From an uncultured Bacteroidota bacterium (GTDB lineage: Bacteria; Bacteroidota; Bacteroidia; Bacteroidales; 4484-276), in the NCBI GenBank assembly GCA_903930725.1, contig CAIYZW010000442.1, forward strand, positions 1-8,897: a DNA stretch of 8,897 bases. Reading direction: 5' to 3'. Positions within the stretch are counted from its first letter, which is position 1. Every line of letters starts with the position of its first letter. Shown here piece after piece: positions 1 through 6,178 of the stretch. The notes beneath the pieces are model-generated. The model had not been told where the DNA came from. It searched no databases and saw only the letters and a list, made by a program, of their open reading frames with translations. The position numbers and the translations under genes were made by a program.

Positions 1-1015
1 AAGCTAACTGCTCAAATGCTTTCGATTCGGGATTCGTCGAATCCTTCATGGCCACGGGCATACCCTGGTCACCAGACTCGCAAATGCTCTGAACCAGCGG
101 AATTTCGCCAAGAAGCGGTACGTTTGATTCTTCTGCCAGGCGTCTTCCGCCTTCTTTTCCAAAAATATAGTAGCGGTTGTCGGGCAATTCTGCCGGAGTG
201 AAATATGACATATTTTCGATTAAACCCAAAACCGGGACTTTGATTTTTTCAGAATTAAACATGCTAAAAGCCTTTCGGGCATCGGCCAGAGCAACTTCCT
301 GTGGAGTGCTGACAATGGCTACGCCTGTAACCGGAACTTCCTGGACAAGGGTAAGATGGATGTCGCCTGTTCCGGGAGGAAGGTCGAGGACAAGGAAATC
401 GAGTTCGCCCCAATCGGTGTCGTTGAGGAGTTGGAGCAAAGCGTTGGAGGCCATCGGGCCGCGCCAGAGTAAGGCTTGGTTTGGGTCAACAAAAAAACCT
501 ATAGATAACACTTTCATGCCATATTTTTCGACAGGAATTATCATGTCGCGACCATTTTTGTGTTCCGACATTGGTTTTGCATCTACCAAACCGAACATCA
601 GCGGAAGCGACGGGCCATAAATATCGGCATCGAGAATGCCAACCCGTGCGCCGGTTTTGGAGAGTGCAACGGCAAGATTTGCTGCCACAGTTGATTTTCC
701 TACCCCTCCCTTTCCTGATGCAACGGCCACAATATATTTCACCTTGTCGAGCGGGTTTTCTTTTTTGGCTTTGAGTGTGATATTTCCCCTGATATGAACA
801 TCTTTACCAATATTTTTTAAAACAGCATCAACGCATGCCTGTTCGACAATTGCAGCACTTTTGTCGTTGGGCTGTGGAAATGCAAGCGTAAAACTGATTT
901 TCTTTCCTTCGATTATGATGTCGTCAACCATTCCGAGAGAAACAATGTTATCGTGCTGCGGGAAGTAAATTACCTCTTTTAGAGCCTCGATAACCTGTTG
1001 TTTTGTGTAGGCCAT
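1..1015 (-). CDS. mrp: Mrp/ApbC/NBP35-family P-loop ATPase, iron-sulfur cluster carrier (C-terminus cut by window edge)
   Basis: The frame is open from an ATG at 1015-1013 to the left edge, giving 338 residues with no stop; the family is usually about 350-370 residues, so only a short tail is missing. Residues 1-80 resemble the DUF59/MIP18 domain that precedes the ATPase in bacterial Mrp proteins. A deviant Walker A, SGKGGVGKST, lies at 100-109, followed by LDADIYGPS (128-136) and the DLPPGTGD signature at 211-218, all hallmarks of the Mrp branch of the MinD/ParA superfamily. Family members are cytosolic dimers that bind and transfer Fe-S clusters to apo-proteins. The C-terminal CxxC pair that holds the bridging cluster in characterised members is absent: after IENM (266-269) the sequence reads YFTPAELPDNRYYIFG. 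The N-terminus is directly preceded by an A-rich leader. Family assignment is firm; cluster binding by this variant is unproven. Confidence 0.95.
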   Translation of the reverse strand, partial: MAYTKQQVIEALKEVIYFPQHDNIVSLGMVDDIIIEGKKISFTLAFPQPNDKSAAIVEQACVDAVLKNIGKDVHIRGNITLKAKKENPLDKVKYIVAVASGKGGVGKSTVAANLAVALSKTGARVGILDADIYGPSLPLMFGLVDAKPMSEHKNGRDMIIPVEKYGMKVLSIGFFVDPNQALLWRGPMASNALLQLLNDTDWGELDFLVLDLPPGTGDIHLTLVQEVPVTGVAIVSTPQEVALADARKAFSMFNSEKIKVPVLGLIENMSYFTPAELPDNRYYIFGKEGGRRLAEESNVPLLGEIPLVQSICESGDQGMPVAMKDSTNPESKAFEQLA

Positions 1016-1032
1016 TTTGTTTAGATTAATTT

Positions 1033-1055
1033 AAAAACATGATTTTTATGTTTTT
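1033..1055 (-). repeat. AT-rich inverted repeat in the mrp leader
   Basis: AAAAACAT at 1033-1040 is the reverse complement of ATGTTTTT at 1048-1055, giving an 8-bp stem with a 7-nt loop. It sits downstream of the 1113-1451 gene and inside the predicted mrp leader, between the -7 box and the start codon. It could be a weak terminator for the upstream gene or a leader hairpin for mrp. Its low GC content makes a strong structure unlikely, and it may have arisen by chance in AT-rich DNA. Confidence 0.35.
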
Positions 1056-1062
1056 TAGGCGG

Positions 1063-1070
1063 CAAAAGTA
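1063..1070 (-). promoter_or_regulatory. Bacteroidota -7 promoter element for mrp
   Basis: Read on the minus strand this is TACTTTTG, an exact match to the Bacteroidota -7 consensus TAnnTTTG. It lies 47 bp upstream of the mrp start codon, which implies transcription from about position 1056 and a leader near 40 nt. I see no convincing TTTG -33 box at the expected spacing. Its position in the only gap between the alkyltransferase-like gene and mrp supports independent expression of mrp. Confidence 0.5.
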
Positions 1071-1112
1071 ACAAATTATTAAGTAAGTAATTGCTTAATT
1101 AGAAACCGAAAC

Positions 1113-1451
1113 CTAACAATTTAGTTCGGTTGCGGGGTTCCAGAAGTGTTTTTCAAAATCAATAATCTGATCATTGACGATGATGATTCCTTCGCTCTCC
1201 AAAAGCTGTTTCATAATTTCCGGACCTCCAAAATGGTGTTTTCCGGTTAAAACGCCATTCCGGTTTACAACACGATGCGCCGGAATGTTTGCTGTTGAAT
1301 GATGTGAGCTATTCATAGCCCAACCAACCATCCGCGAAGAACCTTTTGTTCCAAGAAACGCAGCAATGGCACCGTAGCTTGTAACTTTCCCTTTCGGGAT
1401 AAGTTTTACAACTTCAAATACTTTTTCGAAAAATGTGATGTCTTTTTCCAT
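1113..1451 (-). CDS. Alkyltransferase-like (ATL) protein, MGMT family with Cys-to-Ala active site
   Basis: This 112-residue protein covers only the DNA-binding domain of O6-alkylguanine-DNA alkyltransferases (Ogt/MGMT, PF01035). It keeps the nucleotide-flipping Tyr26 (VTSYGAIA), the Arg40 finger in SSRMVGWAM, and the Asn/Gly face after the active site. Tyr and Arg are 14 residues apart, as in human MGMT. The catalytic PCHRV motif reads PAHRV (57-61), so the alkyl-accepting cysteine is gone and the protein cannot act as a suicide transferase. Known ATL proteins have Trp or, as in Thermus TTHA1564, Ala here; they bind O6-alkylguanine tightly and hand it to nucleotide excision repair, and the Thermus protein interacts with UvrA. 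This is the likely role, by family inference. The ATG lies 12 nt after the terminator hairpin of the upstream T9SS gene, so its promoter is unclear. It ends with TAG, 97 nt before mrp. Confidence 0.92.
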   Translation of the reverse strand: MEKDITFFEKVFEVVKLIPKGKVTSYGAIAAFLGTKGSSRMVGWAMNSSHHSTANIPAHRVVNRNGVLTGKHHFGGPEIMKQLLESEGIIIVNDQIIDFEKHFWNPATELNC

Positions 1452-1463
1452 ACAGGTAAAAAT

Positions 1464-1494
1464 AAAAAAGTCCCGGCAAAACCAGGACTTTTTT
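1464..1494 (-). terminator. Intrinsic terminator of the T9SS protein gene
   Basis: AAAAAAGTCC (1464-1473) pairs with GGACTTTTTT (1485-1494), a 10-bp stem around an 11-nt loop, which two inner G-C pairs can shorten. On the minus strand the stem is followed by a T-run and starts about 20 nt after the stop codon at 1514, as expected for a rho-independent terminator. The A/T tracts on both sides could make it work in both directions, although no plus-strand gene ends here. Confidence 0.85.
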
Positions 1495-1513
1495 AATAAA
1501 ATGCAAAATAATA

Positions 1514-4500
1514 TTATTCAACAACTAATTTTTGACTTGCCCAACCTTTTTCGGTTTCCATTTGCAGGATATAAATACCTGCCGGCAATTCGCTGGTGCT
1601 GATTTTTACGTTATTATCCGAAACATTCTGGCTATAAACAAGCTGTCCGGTATAGTTTACAATTCTAACATTTGATATTTCGACTTCGCTGGTAACGTTT
1701 ACGAAATTTGTTGCAGGATTAGGATAGACTTTAATTCCAGCATTAAGATTGTTATCGTTAATTGCGGTTACCGAGGTAATCATGATGTCGTCAATCATAA
1801 ATACAAATGCATCTTGCGAAAGACATTGAATGGCAACATAAACCAACTGGCCATCATAAGCTGATAAATCGAAGGTTTTTTCAGTCCATGCAACCGGAGC
1901 TTCCAAATATGTTGCACCACTAATAATGGTGAAATCGGCCGGGTTTATGCCTGTTGTTGAAACACCAATTTTATATCTTTCGAGGCCATAATCGGAGGTG
2001 TAAGATTTTACCCAGAGGTTGAGGAGTGAGTTTTCGCCAAGTTGGATCTGTGGAGAAATCATCCAGTCGTTGTTCCATGGAGCAGCGTTAGAAGCCATAC
2101 AAGCGCCAAATCTAACGCCAGCATGTGGCTGGATTTCAGGATCGCTGGTCATTGGCGGTTCTGTTGTTGCAGGATTGAAAGCTATGAATGCCATTGGCTC
2201 ATAAACCCCCGGGAAAGTAATCGAGGTAAAGCCATAAGTAGCTTGTTGGTCAAAATCATTAACCAACCATGGGTTAAAAGTCATTGACCAGTCGGCCTGA
2301 TCTTCGAATGTAAGTTCGGCAATTGCTGAAGGAGGATTTCCACCAACGGTAAGTGTTACAGGAACAACTACTGAAGGAGTTACCGGATCGTTGCTTGAAA
2401 CAGTGATGTGTGCCAGGTAAGTTCCAACTGCAAGGCTACCTGAGTTAAAAGTTACAGATACAGCATCAGATCCGCCAGGAATTACAGTTCCGGAAACAGG
2501 ATTAGCTGATAACCATGCTGAGATGGGTTCGCCTTCGATTGTTGCACGAATGTTCCAGTTATAATCCAATGTTGGAGCTAAAATGTGAAGTTGTGCCCAC
2601 GATGGACCGGTTTTAATCCAGTCACCGTTAAATTGGTGTGGGCCGGCATCGGTACCTGCAGGAAATACTCCGGCAACTGATTGTACGATTTCATAAGAAA
2701 CCCAGATGTCGCCACCTGAAAGGGTAACAGGATTTGTTAAAGTTACAGTGTTCCAACTCAATGATGTTGCCGAGAAAGCTTGTTCATAAAGCACCGAACC
2801 TGGTGCATTTGGTGTATTGGCACCATAAATCTTCAGTTTGTAAGAATCGGCAGGGTCGTTGATATAAATCTCAACCTTTGTAAGTTCCATTCCAATATAG
2901 CTTCCAACCATGGTAGCAGGGAACATAGCAGCAACTTCGTAAGTTCCGCCATTGGTGAGACCAACTGCAGAAGCATTATCACCATCATAATGAAGTAAAA
3001 CAACGTCATCGCTCGAACCAGGATAAGCTTGTCCGTTTCCGGTAACCTGAGCGGTAATATCGGAAGGATTAATAATGGTTTCAGATTTCAATTCCTGAGC
3101 TGCTGAAGCTGATCTGCCAGCGGTTCCGCCATTATTGCTGTTAACGGTAGTAACGTAAGAAATAGCAATTGTATAGTCGAGATCAGCAACACCGGTATTG
3201 GTAATTGTAAGATTCTGGTTTGCTGTTTGTCCAGATTCGAGGGTTTGTGTCATTGATAAAGGTGAAACAATAATTTCAGGATCGCCTCCTGGAGGAGCAA
3301 GTTCGGTGAAATCAATGTCGTCATAGTAAGTTTTTGGTGAACCATTTACATTCCATGCATAGAAATTGGCAGCACCTAATTGATTAAGACCAGGAGTCCC
3401 AAAAGTACCTAAGCTCCATTGCCATTCAACAACCAGGTCTCCGTTATAGTAAATCTGCGCCCAGTCATTGTTAAGGTCAATAATGTTCTCCAGTTGAAAC
3501 CATTCATCGTAAAAGTAGTTGAATGTTGCAGCACCTTCGGCACCAGCATCAACTGTGGCCAATCCGCCTGCATCAAAGTAAACCTGAGTTCCCCATTCGC
3601 TGCTTGCGCCATTAAAAAGATGAAGAATATTGTAATATCCAAAAAATCCGGTTGGAACAAAAACATTGAATTTTACTGAGTATTTACCGGCAATCTTATC
3701 ACCTAATTTTAAAACAGCGTCGTTTGTTCCGGCAATTACCACTGAATTTGCACCACTTAAGTGTTGGTCAGCCGAAACAGTTGGATCTTCGGCACCACCA
3801 GGAGCATTGCTCCAGGTTGTCCAGTAATCTTTACCCTGAGCTACGGCTTGTTGAGCCAATTTCTGACCAGCAGTATAACTTTCAAAATCTTCCAGAATAA
3901 TGCTTGTCGGGCCACCGCCTGGCAATGGATCGCCGTTGTAAACGAGGATACCACCAACGCCGCCAACTACCCATGTTCCGGCCCAGCCGGTTGAATTGTC
4001 AACAAAAACAGGAGACTGAACAGGAGTTCCAACGGTTAGGTCTGACCAATCAACTCCGTCGTTTTCGGTATAACTGATTCCTTCGAAACCTACCTCTGAT
4101 GAGCTGCCTACCCATGTACTTGTGGTACCAGGAACAAAAGCAAACCAACGGGCATACATCGAACCGTTTACAGCCAGTACCGTCCAGGTAGCGCCGCCAT
4201 CTGATGAAACATTTAATTCTGGTTCAATACCCATATTCAGGTATGAGCGGAAGCAAATACCAACATTTGCATCTTTGAATAAAGGTTGTACAACGTTTGC
4301 TGTACCAAATGGAGTTAAAGCAGCCTGCCAAGTAAAGCCTTTATTGGTTGACCTGAAAACCCTGCCCATGTTTGTGCCGAACCAACTGTTGTTGCCAACA
4401 GATGTCGTGTTTCCAGTAATTCCATACTCGCCCGATGTTGGAGCAGGAATACTTCCTGTTGGTACGCGTGTCCATGTTTCACCACCATCTGTAGTGGTGT

Positions 4501-4966
4501 AGATTTCATAATAACCGCCAACAGGGTCGCCCATTGCAAAACCTTCGTTGTTGTTATAGAAATGAATAACATTGGCAAAAGAAGAAGCATTGTAAACACC
4601 ACCCTTTTTCACCCATGTTGCGCCACCGTCGGTGGTTTTGTACAAGCCTTGCGTTGCGCCGGTATTGAAAACTGCCCAGCAGGTTGTTGCATCAATTGCA
4701 AAAAGCATTGATAATCCTGTTCCGGCATTAAAATCACCGGAAGTCCATGTTAATCCACCATCGGTTGATTTTGTAAAAGAATCGTTGATGGTACCATCAG
4801 CATTGATTGGTGCGGCCCAAAGAGCCGTGGCATCGTTCATACCAACTGAGATCTGGCCTACGCCCAATCCATTGGCTAACTCGGAATCTACCTGAATCCA
4901 GTCCTGTGCGAAGGAGGATAAGGTTATCGCGAGTAAAATTGTAAATAACTGTAATTTTCTAAGCAT
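1514..4966 (-). CDS. Secreted multidomain T9SS substrate with Asp-box beta-propeller and choice-of-anchor-like modules
   Basis: This 1150-residue protein begins with a signal peptide (Lys-rich start, hydrophobic 7-16, likely cleavage after SFA at 20). Residues 30-345 hold six Asp-box motifs of the S/T-x-D-x-G-x-T/D-W type, at about 67, 111, 158, 206, 254 and 300. Their 44-48 residue period marks a BNR/sialidase- or YCF48-like beta-propeller; I see no sialidase catalytic signature. Residues 357-553 form a LamG-like jelly-roll-type module common in Bacteroidota surface proteins (DFESY start, YYDDIDF end). Residues 562-604 and 813-874 look like two parts of a BACON/Ig-like domain flanking a roughly 200-residue module. 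Residues 882-1066 resemble a choice-of-anchor J or cleaved-adhesin domain (NDWMISPQI, FMIDDIMI). Residues 1078-1150 are a type A T9SS sorting domain (KVYPNPA, LPAGIYILQ). The protein is predicted to cross the outer membrane and be anchored on the surface or released. A binding or adhesion role is plausible, but no ligand or enzymatic activity can be assigned. Confidence 0.93.
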   Translation of the reverse strand: MLRKLQLFTILLAITLSSFAQDWIQVDSELANGLGVGQISVGMNDATALWAAPINADGTINDSFTKSTDGGLTWTSGDFNAGTGLSMLFAIDATTCWAVFNTGATQGLYKTTDGGATWVKKGGVYNASSFANVIHFYNNNEGFAMGDPVGGYYEIYTTTDGGETWTRVPTGSIPAPTSGEYGITGNTTSVGNNSWFGTNMGRVFRSTNKGFTWQAALTPFGTANVVQPLFKDANVGICFRSYLNMGIEPELNVSSDGGATWTVLAVNGSMYARWFAFVPGTTSTWVGSSSEVGFEGISYTENDGVDWSDLTVGTPVQSPVFVDNSTGWAGTWVVGGVGGILVYNGDPLPGGGPTSIILEDFESYTAGQKLAQQAVAQGKDYWTTWSNAPGGAEDPTVSADQHLSGANSVVIAGTNDAVLKLGDKIAGKYSVKFNVFVPTGFFGYYNILHLFNGASSEWGTQVYFDAGGLATVDAGAEGAATFNYFYDEWFQLENIIDLNNDWAQIYYNGDLVVEWQWSLGTFGTPGLNQLGAANFYAWNVNGSPKTYYDDIDFTELAPPGGDPEIIVSPLSMTQTLESGQTANQNLTITNTGVADLDYTIAISYVTTVNSNNGGTAGRSASAAQELKSETIINPSDITAQVTGNGQAYPGSSDDVVLLHYDGDNASAVGLTNGGTYEVAAMFPATMVGSYIGMELTKVEIYINDPADSYKLKIYGANTPNAPGSVLYEQAFSATSLSWNTVTLTNPVTLSGGDIWVSYEIVQSVAGVFPAGTDAGPHQFNGDWIKTGPSWAQLHILAPTLDYNWNIRATIEGEPISAWLSANPVSGTVIPGGSDAVSVTFNSGSLAVGTYLAHITVSSNDPVTPSVVVPVTLTVGGNPPSAIAELTFEDQADWSMTFNPWLVNDFDQQATYGFTSITFPGVYEPMAFIAFNPATTEPPMTSDPEIQPHAGVRFGACMASNAAPWNNDWMISPQIQLGENSLLNLWVKSYTSDYGLERYKIGVSTTGINPADFTIISGATYLEAPVAWTEKTFDLSAYDGQLVYVAIQCLSQDAFVFMIDDIMITSVTAINDNNLNAGIKVYPNPATNFVNVTSEVEISNVRIVNYTGQLVYSQNVSDNNVKISTSELPAGIYILQMETEKGWASQKLVVE

Positions 4967-5010
4967 AATTAAAGATTGATTTTGGTAAATAATTCTATTA
5001 TTTGAATAAG

Positions 5011-5018
5011 CAAATTTA
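5011..5018 (-). promoter_or_regulatory. Bacteroidota -7 promoter element for the T9SS protein gene
   Basis: The minus strand reads TAAATTTG, an exact TAnnTTTG match 44 bp upstream of the ATG at 4966. This implies a leader of about 38 nt. The -33 region has no clear TTTG at normal spacing, so the call rests on the -7 box and its position. Confidence 0.5.
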
Positions 5019-5081
5019 CATTTTTTCTGTTAGGATTAGCATTTTCTCAAAATTTCATTTTTCGAAAAGGCCTATATTTAA

Positions 5082-5093
5082 CCCCTTTCGGGG
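5082..5093 (-). terminator. Possible short GAAA-tetraloop hairpin after the radical SAM gene
   Basis: On the minus strand the sequence is CCCC-GAAA-GGGG, a 4-bp all-GC stem closed by a GNRA tetraloop, followed by TTAAATATA. It lies 71 nt past the stop of the radical SAM gene and upstream of the T9SS gene promoter, so it could end the former transcript. The stem is short and the T-tract is poor, so this is a weak call. The rest of the 4967-5164 gap shows only the promoter element at 5011-5018. Confidence 0.3.
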
Positions 5094-5164
5094 AGAATTC
5101 TATGGTGAAAACCGTTGTTATCTGTTTGAATATCAACTACAAATTGGATAATTGCGTTTTTGAT

Positions 5165-6115
5165 TTAAAAATATAACCTCCCCTGCCAGGTTATTCTTTC
5201 CTCCATCCGATTTTCGATTTTTTGGAGTATCTGGTCGTAACGAATGGTTCCCCAGCCCGGTCCGGCTAAAAATCGCGGAGGAACCTCGCCGGCAAACCTT
5301 TCGATAACAATGGCCGGATTCAGGTTTTCTAAAAAACTGATGATCAATTCGATGTATTCTTCTAAAGTAAAGAAAACAAAGTTATCGGGCTGTGTGGCAT
5401 AATCAAAAGCCATTCTTGTTTTTTCGACAACCTGGAGTTGATGGAATTTGAGCGTGTTTAATGGTAACTTTGAAAGTATTCCGGCTTCGGCCATGATTTG
5501 AAGTTTTGTTTCGCCGGGAAGGCCTAAAATTACGTGGGCACCCACTTTTATCCCTCGTGCCGCTGTTTTTTGGATGGCTTCAACAGATTGGCCAAATGTG
5601 TGGCCACGATTAATTTTTACAAGGGTTTCGTCATAGCAGGATTCGATGCCGTATTCGATAATCAGGTAATGTTTTTTGGATAACGTCTCAAAATAATCGA
5701 GTTTTTCGTCGTCAATGCAGTCAGGTCGGGTGCCGATCACCAAACCTATAATTCCATCAACAGCCAAAGCTTCATCATAAATTTTTTTAAGCTGTTCCAA
5801 CGGGGCAAAGGTGTTCGAGAAAGCCTGGAAGTAGGCAAGATAATCCACGGCACGCCGGTACCTCCATGCATGAAATTGCTTGCCTTCTTCGATTTGTTGT
5901 TTTATGCTTTTTGCCGGCTGACAGTAGGAAGGATTAAAAGCATCGTTGTTGCAAAAAGCACATCCTCCTGTGCCAACAGTTCCGTCGCGGTTTGGACAGC
6001 TAAAACCTGCATCTATCGAAAGCTTTTGAACCCTCTGGCCAAAAATCTTCTTGAAATATTCGTTGTACGAATTAAACCGGCGGTGGTGGCCCCACGGAAA
6101 TTGTAAATCCTCCAT
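5165..6115 (-). CDS. Radical SAM protein, TIGR01212/YhcC family
   Basis: This 316-residue protein is full length for the YhcC-like (TIGR01212) radical SAM family. The cluster-binding cysteines are C40, C52 and C55 in GFSCPNRDG...GGCAFCN. That is the long CX11CX2C spacing of this family, related to Elp3-type proteins, instead of the classic CX3CX2C, and it should bind a [4Fe-4S] cluster and S-adenosylmethionine. Further family marks are YFQAFSNTFAP (94-104), IGTRPDCI (127-134), IEYGIES (153-159) and HVILGLPGET (194-203) along the TIM-barrel core, then RFAGEVPPRFLAGP near the C-terminus. The substrate of this family is not established to my knowledge, so no reaction is assigned. The ATG at 6115 puts the conserved region at the usual distance. 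The gene starts 12 nt after the terminator hairpin of the transporter gene, so it may rely on read-through or on a promoter overlapping that hairpin. Confidence 0.93.
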   Translation of the reverse strand: MEDLQFPWGHHRRFNSYNEYFKKIFGQRVQKLSIDAGFSCPNRDGTVGTGGCAFCNNDAFNPSYCQPAKSIKQQIEEGKQFHAWRYRRAVDYLAYFQAFSNTFAPLEQLKKIYDEALAVDGIIGLVIGTRPDCIDDEKLDYFETLSKKHYLIIEYGIESCYDETLVKINRGHTFGQSVEAIQKTAARGIKVGAHVILGLPGETKLQIMAEAGILSKLPLNTLKFHQLQVVEKTRMAFDYATQPDNFVFFTLEEYIELIISFLENLNPAIVIERFAGEVPPRFLAGPGWGTIRYDQILQKIENRMEERITWQGRLYF

Positions 6116-6127
6116 AATGTAAAAATA

Positions 6128-6159
6128 AAAAGGCTGCCCATCTTAAAGAGCAGCCTTTT
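6128..6159 (-). terminator. Intrinsic terminator of the POT transporter gene
   Basis: AAAAGGCTGC (6128-6137) pairs with GCAGCCTTTT (6150-6159), a 10-bp stem with a 12-nt loop. On the minus strand it is followed by a T-rich tract (6120-6131). It begins about 20 nt after the transporter stop at 6179, the normal placement for a rho-independent terminator, and ends only about 12 nt before the radical SAM start codon. Confidence 0.87.
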
Positions 6160-6178
6160 AAAGAATTTTTTCTGAATA

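Noticed and set aside
177..620. 147-codon open frame on the plus strand opposite mrp
   Set aside because: It lies wholly antisense to conserved Mrp motifs, which explain the base pattern; its translation is low in complexity and resembles no family.
3409..3666. 85-codon frame on the minus strand in another frame of the T9SS gene
   Set aside because: It is contained in the long T9SS frame, which is continuous with clear domains, so there is no sign of a frameshift.
4122..4502. 126-codon open frame on the plus strand inside the T9SS gene
   Set aside because: It is antisense to the Asp-box propeller, its composition is the mirror of the coding strand, and it has no recognisable domain or promoter.
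4046..4768. Asp-box repeats read as evidence of a sialidase
   Set aside because: Asp-boxes are structural and occur in many propellers; no sialidase catalytic residues were recognised.
5102..5176. 24-codon plus-strand frame (MVKTVVICLN start) with GGGGAG before it in the gap after the radical SAM gene
   Set aside because: It is very short, overlaps the radical SAM 3' end in antisense, lacks a promoter, and the SD-like bases are part of the CCCC/GGGG hairpin.
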